Shown piece by piece: positions 1-14,670 of a DNA stretch of 64,000 nt. A model generated the notes under the pieces. That model saw only the letters and a list, made by a program, of their open reading frames with translations, was not told where the DNA came from and made no database searches. Numbering within the stretch: position 1 is the stretch's first letter; every line of letters starts with the position of its first letter. The translations under genes and the position numbers were made by a program. The DNA lies in assembly GCA_030765045.1 (NCBI GenBank), contig CM060972.1, forward strand, positions 4,014,501 to 4,078,500. The letters are read 5' to 3'. Origin of the DNA: Tenodera sinensis. Its lineage: Eukaryota > Arthropoda > Insecta > Mantodea > Mantidae.

Positions 1-1874
1 TCCTAAGTCTAATTGTTGTAGTGATAAATCCTCAAACCACGGACAACGTCGGGTATTTCAACTAGTAACAAAGAAACACAAGACTATTGGACAAGTGCAA
101 CCTAAGTCTAAATGTTGTAGTGATAAATCATCAAACCACGGACAACGTCGGGTATTTCAGCTAGTAACAAAGAAACACAAGGCTATTGGACAAGTACAAC
201 CTAAGTCTAAATGTTGTAGTGATAAATCATCAAACCACGGACAACGTCGGGTATTTCAGCTAGTAACAAAGAAACACAAGGCTATTGGACAAGTACAACC
301 TAAGTCTAAATGTTGTAGTGATAAATCATCAACCACGGACAACGTCGGGTATTTCAGCTAGTAACAAAGAAACACAAGGCTATTGGACAAGTACAACCTA
401 AGTCTAAATGTTGTAGTGATAAATCATCAAACCACGGACAACGTCGGGTATTTCAGCTAGTAACAAAGAAACACAAGGCTATTGGACAAGTACAACCTAA
501 GTCTAAATGTTGTAGTGATAAATCATCAACCACGGACAACGTCGGGTATTTCAGCTAGTAACAAAGAAACACAAGGCTATTGGACAAGTACAACCTAAGT
601 CTAACTGTTGTAGTGATAAATCATCAAACCACGTACAACGTCGGGTATTTCAGCTAGTAACAAAGAAACACAAGACTATTGGACAAGTACAACCTAAGTC
701 TAAATGTTGTAGTGATAAATCATCAAATCACGGACAACGCCGGGTATTTCAGCTAGTAACAAAGAAACACAAGGCTATTGGACAAGTACAACCCAAGTCT
801 AAATGTTGTAGTGATAAATCATCAAACCACGGACAACGTCGGGTATTTCAACTAGTAACAAAGAAACACAAGGCTATTGCACAAGTACAACCTAAGTCTA
901 AATGTTGTAGTGATAAATCATCAAACCACGGACAACGTCGGGTATTTCAACTAGTAACAAAGAAACACAAGACTATTGGACAAGTACAACCTAAGTCTAA
1001 ATGTTGTAGTGATAAATCATCAAACCACGGACAACGTCGGGTATTTCAACTAGTAACAAAGAAACACAAGGCTATTGCACAAGTACAACCTAAGTCTAAA
1101 TGTTGTAGTGATAAATCATCAAACCACGGACAACGTCGGGTATTTCAACTAGTAACAAAGAAACACAAGACTATTGGACAAGTACAACCTAAGTCTAAAT
1201 GTTGTAGTGATAAATCATCAAACCACGGACAACGTCGGGTATTTCAACTAGTAACAAAGAAACACAAGACTATTGGACAAGTACAACCTAAGTCTAAATG
1301 TTGTAGTGATAAATCATCAAACCACGGACAACGTCGGGTATTTCAACTAGTAACAAAGAAACACAAGGCTATTGGACAAGTACAACCTAAGTCTAAATGT
1401 TGTAGTGATAAATCATCAAACCACGGACAACGTCGGGTATTTCAACTAGTAACAAAGAAACACAAGACTATTGGACAAGTACAACCTAAGTCTAAATGTT
1501 GTAGTGATAAATCATCAAACCACGGACAACGTCGAGTATTTCAACTAGTAACAAAGAAACACAAGGCTATTGGACAAGTACAACCTAAGTCTAAATGTTG
1601 TAGTGATAAATCATCAAACCACGGACAACGTCGGGTATTTCCGCTAGTAACACAGAAACACAAGACTATTGCACAAGTACTACCTAAGTCTAAATGTTGT
1701 AGTGATAAATCATCAAACCACGGACAACGTCGGGTATTTCAACTAGTAACAAAGAAACACAAGGCTATTGGACAAGTGCAACCTAAGTCTAAATGTTGTA
1801 GTGATAAATCATCAAACCACGGACAACGTCGGGTATTTCAGCTAGTAACAAAGAAACACAAGGCTATTGGACAA

Positions 1875-4800
1875 GTGCAACCTAAGTCTAAATGTTGTAG
1901 TGATAAATCATCAAACCACGGACAACGTCGGGTATTTCAACTAGTAACAAAGAAACACAAGACTATTGGACAAGTACAACCTAAGTCTAAATGTTGTAGT
2001 GATAAATCATCAAACCACGGATAACGCCGGGTTTTCAGCTAGTAACAAAGAAACACAAGGCTATTGGACAAGTACAACCTAAGTCTAAATGTTGTAGTGA
2101 TAAATCATCAAACCACGGACAACGCCGGGTTTTCAGCTAGTAACAAAGAAACACAAGGCTATTGGACAAGTACAACCTAAGTCTAAATGTTGTAGTGATA
2201 AATCATCAAACCACGGACAACGTCGGGTATTTCAGCTAGTAACAAAGAAACACTAGGCTATTGGACAAGTACAACCTAAGTCTAAATGTTGTAGTGATAA
2301 ATCATCAAACCACGGACAACGTCGGGTATTTCAGCTAGTAACAAAGAAACACAAGGCTATTGGACAAGTACAACCTAAGTCTAAATGTTGTAGTGATAAA
2401 TCATCAAACCACGGACAATGCCGGGTATTTCAGCTAGTAACAAAGAAACACAAGGATATTGGACATGTACAACCTAAGTCTAAATGTTGTAGTGATAAAT
2501 CATCAACCACGGACAACGTCGGGTATTTCAGCTAGTAACAAAGAAACACAAGGCTATTGGACAAGTACATCCTAAGTCTAATTGTTGTAGTGATAAATCC
2601 TCAAACCACGGACAACGTCGGGTATTTCAACTAGTAACAAAGAAACACAAGGCTATTGGACAAGTACAACCTAAGTCTAAATGTTGTAGTGATAAATCAT
2701 CAAACCACGGACAACGTCGGGTATTTCAGCTAGTAACAAAGAAACACAAGGATAATGGACAAGTACAATCTAAGTCTAAATGTTGTAGTGATAAATCACC
2801 AAACCACGGACAACGTCGGGTATTTCAGCTAGTAACAAAGAAACACAAGGTTATTGGACAAGTACAACCTAAGTCTAAATGTTGTAGTGATAAATCATCA
2901 AACCACGGACAACGTCGGGTATTTCAGCTAGTAACAAAGAAACACAAGACTATTGGACAAGTGCAACCTAAGTCTAAATGTTGTAGTGATAAATCATCAA
3001 ACCACGGACAACGTCGGGTATTTCAACTAGTAACAAAGAAACACAAGGCTATTGGACAAGTACATCCTAAGTCTAATTGTTGTAGTGATAAATCCTCAAA
3101 CCACGGACAACGTCGGGTATTTCAACTAGTAACAAAGAAACACAAGACTATTGGACAAGTGCAACCTAAGTCTAAATGTTGTAGTGATAAATCATCAAAC
3201 CACGGACAACGTCGGGTATTTCAGCTAGTAACAAAGAAACACAAGGCTATTGGACAAGTACAACCTAAGTCTAAATGTTGTAGTGATAAATCATCAAACC
3301 ACGGACAACGTCGGGTATTTCAGCTAGTAACAAAGAAACACTAGGCTATTGGACAAGTACAACCTAAGTCTAAATGTTGTAGTGATAAATCATCAAACCA
3401 CGGACAACGTCGGGTATTTCAGCTAGTAACAAAGAAACACAAGGCTATTGGACAAGTACAACCTAAGTCTAAATGTTGTAGTGATAAATCATCAAACCAC
3501 GGACAATGCCGGGTATTTCAGCTAGTAACAAAGAAACACAAGGATATTGGACATGTACAACCTAAGTCTAAATGTTGTAGTGATAAATCATCAACCACGG
3601 ACAACGTCGGGTATTTCAGCTAGTAACAAAGAAACACAAGGCTATTGGACAAGTACAACCTAAGTCTAAATGTTGTAGTGATAAATCATCAAACCACGGA
3701 CAACGTCGGGTATTTCAGCTAGTAACAAAGAAACACAAGGATATTGGACATGTACAACCTAAGTCTAAATGTTGTAGTGATAAATCATCAACCACGGACA
3801 ACGTCGGGTATTTCAGCTAGTAACAAAGAAACACAAGGCTATTGGACAAGTACAACCTAAGTCTAAATGTTGTAGTGATAAATCATCAACCACGGACAAC
3901 GTCGGGTATTTCAGGTAGTAACAAAGAAACACAAGGCTATTGGACAAGTACAACCTAAGTCTAAATGTTGTAGTGATAAATCATCAAACCACGGACAACG
4001 CCGGGTATTTCAGCTAGTAACAAAGAAACACAAGGCTATTGGACAAGTACAACCTAAGTCTAAATGTTGTAGTGATAAATCATCAACCACGGACAACGTC
4101 GGGTATTTCAGCTAGTAACAAAGAAACACAAGGATATTGGACATGTACAACCTAAGTCTAAATGTTGTAGTGATAAATCATCAACCACGGACAACGTCGG
4201 GTATTTCAGCTAGTAACAAAGAAACACAAGGCTATTGGACAAGTACAACCTAAGTCTAAATGTTGTAGTGATAAATCATCAAACCACGGACAACGTCGGG
4301 TATTTCAGCTAGTAACAAAGAAACACAGGGCTATTGGACAAGTACAACCTAAGTCTAAATGTTGTAGTGATAAATCATCAAACCACGGACAACGTCGGGT
4401 ATTTCAGCTTTGTAACAAAGAAACACAAGGCTATTGGACAAGTACAACCTAAGTCTAAATGTTGTAGTGATAAATCATCAACCACGGACAACGTCGGGTA
4501 TTTCAGCTAGTAACAAAGAAACACAAGGCTATTGGACAAGTACAACCTAAGTCTAAATGTTGTAGTGATAAATCATCAACCACGGACAACGTCGGGTATT
4601 TCAGCTAGTAACAAAGAAACACAAGACTATTGGACAAGTGCAACCTAAGTCTAAATGTTGTAGTGATAAATCATCAAACCACGGACAACGTCGGGTATTT
4701 CAACTAGTAACAAAGAAACACAAGGCTATTGGACAAGTACATCCTAAGTCTAATTGTTGTAGTGATAAATCCTCAAACCACGGACAACGTCGGGTATTTC

Positions 4801-7800
4801 AACTAGTAACAAAGAAACACAAGACTATTGGACAAGTGCAACCTAAGTCTAAATGTTGTAGTGATAAATCATCAAACCACGGACAACGTCGGGTATTTCA
4901 GCTAGTAACAAAGAAACACAAGGCTATTGGACAAGTACAACCTAAGTCTAAATGTTGTAGTGATAAATCATCAAACCACGGACAACGTCGGGTATTTCAG
5001 CTAGTAACAAAGAAACACTAGGCTATTGGACAAGTACAACCTAAGTCTAAATGTTGTAGTGATAAATCATCAAACCACGGACAATGCCGGGTATTTCAGC
5101 TAGTAACAAAGAAACACAAGGATATTGGACATGTACAACCTAAGTCTAAATGTTGTAGTGATAAATCATCAACCACGGACAACGTCGGGTATTTCAGCTA
5201 GTAACAAAGAAACACAAGGCTATTGGACAAGTACATCCTAAGTCTAATTGTTGTAGTGATAAATCCTCAAACCACGGACAACGTCGGGTATTTCAACTAG
5301 TAACAAAGAAACACAAGGCTATTGGAGAAGTACAACCTAAGTCTAAATGTTGTAGTGATAAATCATCAAACCACGGACAACGTCGGGTATTTCAGCTAGT
5401 AACAAAGAAACACAAGGATAATGGACAAGTACAATCTAAGTCTAAATGTTGTAGTGATAAATCACCAAACCACGGACAACGTCGGGTATTTCAGCTAGTA
5501 ACAAAGAAACACAAGGTTATTGGACAAGTACAACCTAAGTCTAAATGTTGTAGTGATAAATCATCAAACCACGGACAACGTCGGGTATTTCAGCTAGTAA
5601 CAAAGAAACACAAGACTATTGGACAAGTGCAACCTAAGTCTAAATGTTGTAGTGATAAATCATCAAACCACGGACAACGTCGGGTATTTCAACTAGTAAC
5701 AAAGAAACACAAGGCTATTGGACAAGTACATCCTAAGTCTAATTGTTGTAGTGATAAATCCTCAAACCACGGACAACGTCGGGTATTTCAACTAGTAACA
5801 AAGAAACACAAGACTATTGGACAAGTGCAACCTAAGTCTAAATGTTGTAGTGATAAATCATCAAACCACGGACAACGTCGGGTATTTCAGCTAGTAACAA
5901 AGAAACACAAGGCTATTGGACAAGTACAACCTAAGTCTAAATGTTGTAGTGATAAATCATCAAACCACGGACAACGTCGGGTATTTCAGCTAGTAACAAA
6001 GAAACACTAGGCTATTGGACAAGTACAACCTAACTCTAAATGTTGTAGTGATAAATCATCAAACCACGGACAACGTCGGGTATTTCAGCTAGTAACAAAG
6101 AAACACAAGGCTATTGGACAAGTACAACCTAAGTCTAAATGTTGTAGTGATAAATCATCAAACCACGGACAATGCCGGGTATTTCAGCTAGTAACAAAGA
6201 AACACAAGGATATTGGACATGTACAACCTAAGTCTAAATGTTGTAGTGATAAATCATCAACCACGGACAACGTCGGGTATTTCAGCTAGTAACAAAGAAA
6301 CACAAGGCTATTGGACAAGTACAACCTAAGTCTAAATGTTGTAGTGATAAATCATCAAACCACGGACAACGTCGGGTATTTCAGCTAGTAACAAAGAAAC
6401 ACAAGGATATTGGACATGTACAACCTAAGTCTAAATGTTGTAGTGATAAATCATCAACCACGGACAACGTCGGGTATTTCAGCTAGTAACAAAGAAACAC
6501 AAGGCTATTGGACAAGTACAACCTAAGTCTAAATGTTGTAGTGATAAATCATCAACCACGGACAACGTCGGGTATTTCAGGTAGTAACAAAGAAACACAA
6601 GGCTATTGGACAAGTACAACCTAAGTCTAAATGTTGTAGTGATAAATCATCAAACCACGGACAACGCCGGGTATTTCAGCTAGTAACAAAGAAACACAAG
6701 GCTATTGGACAAGTACAACCTAAGTCTAAATGTTGTAGTGATAAATCATCAACCACGGACAACGTCGGGTATTTCAGCTAGTAACAAAGAAACACAAGGA
6801 TATTGGACATGTACAACCTAAGTCTAAATGTTGTAGTGATAAATCATCAACCACGGACAACGTCGGGTATTTCAGCTAGTAACAAAGAAACACAAGGCTA
6901 TTGGACAAGTACAACCTAAGTCTAAATGTTGTAGTGATAAATCATCAAACCACGGACAACGTCGGGTATTTCAGCTAGTAACAAAGAAACACAGGGCTAT
7001 TGGACAAGTACAACCTAAGTCTAAATGTTGTAGTGATAAATCATCAAACCACGGACAACGTCGGGTATTTCAGCTTTGTAACAAAGAAACACAAGGCTAT
7101 TGGACAAGTACAACCTAAGTCTAAATGTTGTAGTGATAAATCATCAACCACGGACAACGTCGGGTATTTCAGCTAGTAACAAAGAAACACAAGGCTATTG
7201 GACAAGTACAACCTAAGTCTAAATGTTGTAGTGATAAATCATCAACCACGGACAACGTCGGGTATTTCAGCTAGTAACAAAGAAACACAAGACTATTGGA
7301 CAAGTGCAACCTAAGTCTAAATGTTGTAGTGATAAATCATCAAACCACGGACAACGTCGGGTATTTCAACTAGTAACAAAGAAACACAAGGCTATTGGAC
7401 AAGTACATCCTAAGTCTAATTGTTGTAGTGATAAATCCTCAAACCACGGACAACGTCGGGTATTTCAACTAGTAACAAAGAAACACAAGACTATTGGACA
7501 AGTGCAACCTAAGTCTAAATGTTGTAGTGATAAATCATCAAACCACGGACAACGTCGGGTATTTCAGCTAGTAACAAAGAAACACAAGGCTATTGGACAA
7601 GTACAACCTAAGTCTAAATGTTGTAGTGATAAATCATCAAACCACGGACAACGTCGGGTATTTCAGCTAGTAACAAAGAAACACTAGGCTATTGGACAAG
7701 TACAACCTAAGTCTAAATGTTGTAGTGATAAATCATCAAACCACGGACAACGTCGGGTATTTCAGCTAGTAACAAAGAAACACAAGGCTATTGGACAAGT

Positions 7801-8255
7801 ACAACCTAAGTCTAAATGTTGTAGTGATAAATCATCAAACCACGGACAATGCCGGGTATTTCAGCTAGTAACAAAGAAACACAAGGATATTGGACATGTA
7901 CAACCTAAGTCTAAATGTTGTAGTGATAAATCATCAACCACGGACAACGTCGGGTATTTCAGCTAGTAACAAAGAAACACAAGGCTATTGGACAAGTACA
8001 ACCTAAGTCTAAATGTTGTAGTGATAAATCATCAAACCACGGACAACGTCGGGTATTTCAGCTAGTAACAAAGAAACACAAGGATATTGGACATGTACAA
8101 CCTAAGTCTAAATGTTGTAGTGATAAATCATCAACCACGGACAACGTCGGGTATTTCAGCTAGTAACAAAGAAACACAAGGCTATTGGACAAGTACAACC
8201 TAAGTCTAAATGTTGTAGTGATAAATCATCAACCACGGACAACGTCGGGTATTTC
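1875..8255 (+). repeat. higher-order satellite period, about 6,416 bp, copy 1
   Basis: Markers here recur one period later. GTGCAACC anchor monomers at 2961, 4638, 5627 and 7304 reappear at 9377, 11053, 12042 and 13719, offsets of 6,415-6,416 bp. Internal anchor spacing is 1677, 989, 1677 and 2073 bp. Rare variants move with the period: GGATAACG (2019, 8435), ATTGGAGAAG (about 5323, 11738) and TAACTCTAAATG (about 6031, 12446). The match ends near 8,255, where CAACTAG in this copy corresponds to CAGGTAG in the next. Confidence 0.85.
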
Positions 8256-8290
8256 AACTAGTAACAAAGAAACACAAGGCTATTGGACAA

Positions 8291-11200
8291 GTGCAACCTA
8301 AGTCTAAATGTTGTAGTGATAAATCATCAAACCACGGACAACGTCGGGTATTTCAACTAGTAACAAAGAAACACAAGACTATTGGACAAGTACAACCTAA
8401 GTCTAAATGTTGTAGTGATAAATCATCAAACCACGGATAACGCCGGGTTTTCAGCTAGTAACAAAGAAACACAAGGCTATTGGACAAGTACAACCTAAGT
8501 CTAAATGTTGTAGTGATAAATCATCAAACCACGGACAACGCCGGGTTTTCAGATAGTAACAAAGAAACACAAGGCTATTGGACAAGTACAACCTAAGTCT
8601 AAATGTTGTAGTGATAAATCATCAAACCACGGACAACGTCGGGTATTTCAGCTAGTAACAAAGAAACACTAGGCTATTGGACAAGTACAACCTAAGTCTA
8701 AATGTTGTAGTGATAAATCATCAAACCACGGACAACGTCGGGTATTTCAGCTAGTAACAAAGAAACACAAGGCTATTGGACAAGTACAACCTAAGTCTAA
8801 ATGTTGTAGTGATAAATCATCAAACCACGGACAATGCCGGGTATTTCAGCTAGTAACAAAGAAACACAAGGATATTGGACATGTACAACCTAAGTCTAAA
8901 TGTTGTAGTGATAAATCATCAACCACGGACAACGTCGGGTATTTCAGCTAGTAACAAAGAAACACAAGGCTATTGGACAAGTACATCCTAAGTCTAATTG
9001 TTGTAGTGATAAATCCTCAAACCACGGACAACGTCGGGTATTTCAACTAGTAACAAAGAAACACAAGGCTATTGGACAAGTACAACCTAAGTCTAAATGT
9101 TGTAGTGATAAATCATCAAACCACGGACAACGTCGGGTATTTCAGCTAGTAACAAAGAAACACAAGGATAATGGACAAGTACAATCTAAGTCTAAATGTT
9201 GTAGTGATAAATCACCAAACCACGGACAACGTCGGGTATTTCAGCTAGTAACAAAGAAACACAAGGTTATTGGACAAGTACAACCTAAGTCTAAATGTTG
9301 TAGTGATAAATCATCAAACCACGGACAACGTCGGGTATTTCAGCTAGTAACAAAGAAACACAAGACTATTGGACAAGTGCAACCTAAGTCTAAATGTTGT
9401 AGTGATAAATCATCAAACCACGGACAACGTCGGGTATTTCAACTAGTAACAAAGAAACACAAGGCTATTGGACAAGTACATCCTAAGTCTAATTGTTGTA
9501 GTGATAAATCCTCAAACCACGGACAACGTCGGGTATTTCAACTAGTAACAAAGAAACACAAGACTATTGGACAAGTGCAACCTAAGTCTAAATGTTGTAG
9601 TGATAAATCATCAAACCACGGACAACGTCGGGTATTTCAGCTAGTAACAAAGAAACACAAGGCTATTGGACAAGTACAACCTAAGTCTAAATGTTGTAGT
9701 GATAAATCATCAAACCACGGACAACGTCGGGTATTTCAGCTAGTAACAAAGAAACACTAGGCTATTGGACAAGTACAACCTAAGTCTAAATGTTGTAGTG
9801 ATAAATCATCAAACCACGGACAACGTCGGGTATTTCAGCTAGTAACAAAGAAACAAAGGCTATTGGACAAGTACAACCTAAGTCTAAATGTTGTAGTGAT
9901 AAATCATCAAACCACGGACAATGCCGGGTATTTCAGCTAGTAACAAAGAAACACAAGGATATTGGACATGTACAACCTAAGTCTAAATGTTGTAGTGATA
10001 AATCATCAACCACGGACAACGTCGGGTATTTCAGCTAGTAACAAAGAAACACAAGGCTATTGGACAAGTACAACCTAAGTCTAAATGTTGTAGTGATAAA
10101 TCATCAAACCACGGACAACGTCGGGTATTTCAGCTAGTAACAAAGAAACACAAGGATATTGGACATGTACAACCTAAGTCTAAATGTTGTAGTGATAAAT
10201 CATCAACCACGGACAACGTCGGGTATTTCAGCTAGTAACAAAGAAACACAAGGCTATTGGACAAGTACAACCTAAGTCTAAATGTTGTAGTGATAAATCA
10301 TCAACCACGGACAACGTCGGGTATTTCAGGTAGTAACAAAGAAACACAAGGCTATTGGACAAGTACAACCTAAGTCTAAATGTTGTAGTGATAAATCATC
10401 AAACCACGGACAACGCCGGGTATTTCAGCTAGTAACAAAGAAACACAAGGCTATTGGACAAGTACAACCTAAGTCTAAATGTTGTAGTGATAAATCATCA
10501 ACCACGGACAACGTCGGGTATTTCAGCTAGTAACAAAGAAACACAAGGATATTGGACATGTACAACCTAAGTCTAAATGTTGTAGTGATAAATCATCAAC
10601 CACGGACAACGTCGGGTATTTCAGCTAGTAACAAAGAAACACAAGGCTATTGGACAAGTACAACCTAAGTCTAAATGTTGTAGTGATAAATCATCAAACC
10701 ACGGACAACGTCGGGTATTTCAGCTAGTAACAAAGAAACACAGGGCTATTGGACAAGTACAACCTAAGTCTAAATGTTGTAGTGATAAATCATCAAACCA
10801 CGGACAACGTCGGGTATTTCAGCTTTGTAACAAAGAAACACAAGGCTATTGGACAAGTACAACCTAAGTCTAAATGTTGTAGTGATAAATCATCAACCAC
10901 GGACAACGTCGGGTATTTCAGCTAGTAACAAAGAAACACAAGGCTATTGGACAAGTACAACCTAAGTCTAAATGTTGTAGTGATAAATCATCAACCACGG
11001 ACAACGTCGGGTATTTCAGCTAGTAACAAAGAAACACAAGACTATTGGACAAGTGCAACCTAAGTCTAAATGTTGTAGTGATAAATCATCAAACCACGGA
11101 CAACGTCGGGTATTTCAACTAGTAACAAAGAAACACAAGGCTATTGGACAAGTACATCCTAAGTCTAATTGTTGTAGTGATAAATCCTCAAACCACGGAC

Positions 11201-14200
11201 AACGTCGGGTATTTCAACTAGTAACAAAGAAACACAAGACTATTGGACAAGTGCAACCTAAGTCTAAATGTTGTAGTGATAAATCATCAAACCACGGACA
11301 ACGTCGGGTATTTCAGCTAGTAACAAAGAAACACAAGGCTATTGGACAAGTACAACCTAAGTCTAAATGTTGTAGTGATAAATCATCAAACCACGGACAA
11401 CGTCGGGTATTTCAGCTAGTAACAAAGAAACACTAGGCTATTGGACAAGTACAACCTAAGTCTAAATGTTGTAGTGATAAATCATCAAACCACGGACAAT
11501 GCCGGGTATTTCAGCTAGTAACAAAGAAACACAAGGATATTGGACATGTACAACCTAAGTCTAAATGTTGTAGTGATAAATCATCAACCACGGACAACGT
11601 CGGGTATTTCAGCTAGTAACAAAGAAACACAAGGCTATTGGACAAGTACATCCTAAGTCTAATTGTTGTAGTGATAAATCCTCAAACCACGGACAACGTC
11701 GGGTATTTCAACTAGTAACAAAGAAACACAAGGCTATTGGAGAAGTACAACCTAAGTCTAAATGTTGTAGTGATAAATCATCAAACCACGGACAACGTCG
11801 GGTATTTCAGCTAGTAACAAAGAAACACAAGGATAATGGACAAGTACAATCTAAGTCTAAATGTTGTAGTGATAAATCACCAAACCACGGACAACGTCGG
11901 GTATTTCAGCTAGTAACAAAGAAACACAAGGTTATTGGACAAGTACAACCTAAGTCTAAATGTTGTAGTGATAAATCATCAAACCACGGACAACGTCGGG
12001 TATTTCAGCTAGTAACAAAGAAACACAAGACTATTGGACAAGTGCAACCTAAGTCTAAATGTTGTAGTGATAAATCATCAAACCACGGACAACGTCGGGT
12101 ATTTCAACTAGTAACAAAGAAACACAAGGCTATTGGACAAGTACATCCTAAGTCTAATTGTTGTAGTGATAAATCCTCAAACCACGGACAACGTCGGGTA
12201 TTTCAACTAGTAACAAAGAAACACAAGACTATTGGACAAGTGCAACCTAAGTCTAAATGTTGTAGTGATAAATCATCAAACCACGGACAACGTCGGGTAT
12301 TTCAGCTAGTAACAAAGAAACACAAGGCTATTGGACAAGTACAACCTAAGTCTAAATGTTGTAGTGATAAATCATCAAACCACGGACAACGTCGGGTATT
12401 TCAGCTAGTAACAAAGAAACACTAGGCTATTGGACAAGTACAACCTAACTCTAAATGTTGTAGTGATAAATCATCAAACCACGGACAACGTCGGGTATTT
12501 CAGCTAGTAACAAAGAAACACAAGGCTATTGGACAAGTACAACCTAAGTCTAAATGTTGTAGTGATAAATCATCAAACCACGGACAATGCCGGGTATTTC
12601 AGCTAGTAACAAAGAAACACAAGGATATTGGACATGTACAACCTAAGTCTAAATGTTGTAGTGATAAATCATCAACCACGGACAACGTCGGGTATTTCAG
12701 CTAGTAACAAAGAAACACAAGGCTATTGGACAAGTACAACCTAAGTCTAAATGTTGTAGTGATAAATCATCAAACCACGGACAACGTCGGGTATTTCAGC
12801 TAGTAACAAAGAAACACAAGGATATTGGACATGTACAACCTAAGTCTAAATGTTGTAGTGATAAATCATCAACCACGGACAACGTCGGGTATTTCAGCTA
12901 GTAACAAAGAAACACAAGGCTATTGGACAAGTACAACCTAAGTCTAAATGTTGTAGTGATAAATCATCAACCACGGACAACGTCGGGTATTTCAGGTAGT
13001 AACAAAGAAACACAAGGCTATTGGACAAGTACAACCTAAGTCTAAATGTTGTAGTGATAAATCATCAAACCACGGACAACGCCGGGTATTTCAGCTAGTA
13101 ACAAAGAAACACAAGGCTATTGGACAAGTACAACCTAAGTCTAAATGTTGTAGTGATAAATCATCAACCACGGACAACGTCGGGTATTTCAGCTAGTAAC
13201 AAAGAAACACAAGGATATTGGACATGTACAACCTAAGTCTAAATGTTGTAGTGATAAATCATCAACCACGGACAACGTCGGGTATTTCAGCTAGTAACAA
13301 AGAAACACAAGGCTATTGGACAAGTACAACCTAAGTCTAAATGTTGTAGTGATAAATCATCAAACCACGGACAACGTCGGGTATTTCAGCTAGTAACAAA
13401 GAAACACAGGGCTATTGGACAAGTACAACCTAAGTCTAAATGTTGTAGTGATAAATCATCAAACCACGGACAACGTCGGGTATTTCAGCTTTGTAACAAA
13501 GAAACACAAGGCTATTGGACAAGTACAACCTAAGTCTAAATGTTGTAGTGATAAATCATCAACCACGGACAACGTCGGGTATTTCAGCTAGTAACAAAGA
13601 AACACAAGGCTATTGGACAAGTACAACCTAAGTCTAAATGTTGTAGTGATAAATCATCAACCACGGACAACGTCGGGTATTTCAGCTAGTAACAAAGAAA
13701 CACAAGACTATTGGACAAGTGCAACCTAAGTCTAAATGTTGTAGTGATAAATCATCAAACCACGGACAACGTCGGGTATTTCAACTAGTAACAAAGAAAC
13801 ACAAGGCTATTGGACAAGTACATCCTAAGTCTAATTGTTGTAGTGATAAATCCTCAAACCACGGACAACGTCGGGTATTTCAACTAGTAACAAAGAAACA
13901 CAAGACTATTGGACAAGTGCAACCTAAGTCTAAATGTTGTAGTGATAAATCATCAAACCACGGACAACGTCGGGTATTTCAGCTAGTAACAAAGAAACAC
14001 AAGGCTATTGGACAAGTACAACCTAAGTCTAAATGTTGTAGTGATAAATCATCAAACCACGGACAACGTCGGGTATTTCAGCTAGTAACAAAGAAACACT
14101 AGGCTATTGGACAAGTACAACCTAAGTCTAAATGTTGTAGTGATAAATCATCAAACCACGGACAACGTCGGGTATTTCAGCTAGTAACAAAGAAACACAA

Positions 14201-14670
14201 GGCTATTGGACAAGTACAACCTAAGTCTAAATGTTGTAGTGATAAATCATCAAACCACGGACAATGCCGGGTATTTCAGCTAGTAACAAAGAAACACAAG
14301 GATATTGGACATGTACAACCTAAGTCTAAATGTTGTAGTGATAAATCATCAACCACGGACAACGTCGGGTATTTCAGCTAGTAACAAAGAAACACAAGGC
14401 TATTGGACAAGTACAACCTAAGTCTAAATGTTGTAGTGATAAATCATCAAACCACGGACAACGTCGGGTATTTCAGCTAGTAACAAAGAAACACAAGGAT
14501 ATTGGACATGTACAACCTAAGTCTAAATGTTGTAGTGATAAATCATCAACCACGGACAACGTCGGGTATTTCAGCTAGTAACAAAGAAACACAAGGCTAT
14601 TGGACAAGTACAACCTAAGTCTAAATGTTGTAGTGATAAATCATCAACCACGGACAACGTCGGGTATTTC
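8291..14670 (+). repeat. higher-order satellite period, about 6,415 bp, copy 2
   Basis: Second copy of the 6.4-kb period, nearly identical to copy 1. One small difference is a single-base loss near 9,855 (AAACAAAGGC instead of AAACACAAGGC), which accounts for the 1676-bp rather than 1677-bp first block. Another private change is CAGATAGTAAC near 8,549. Such low divergence between 6.4-kb copies, compared with the larger differences between neighbouring 99-bp monomers, indicates recent amplification in multi-kilobase steps. Confidence 0.85.
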
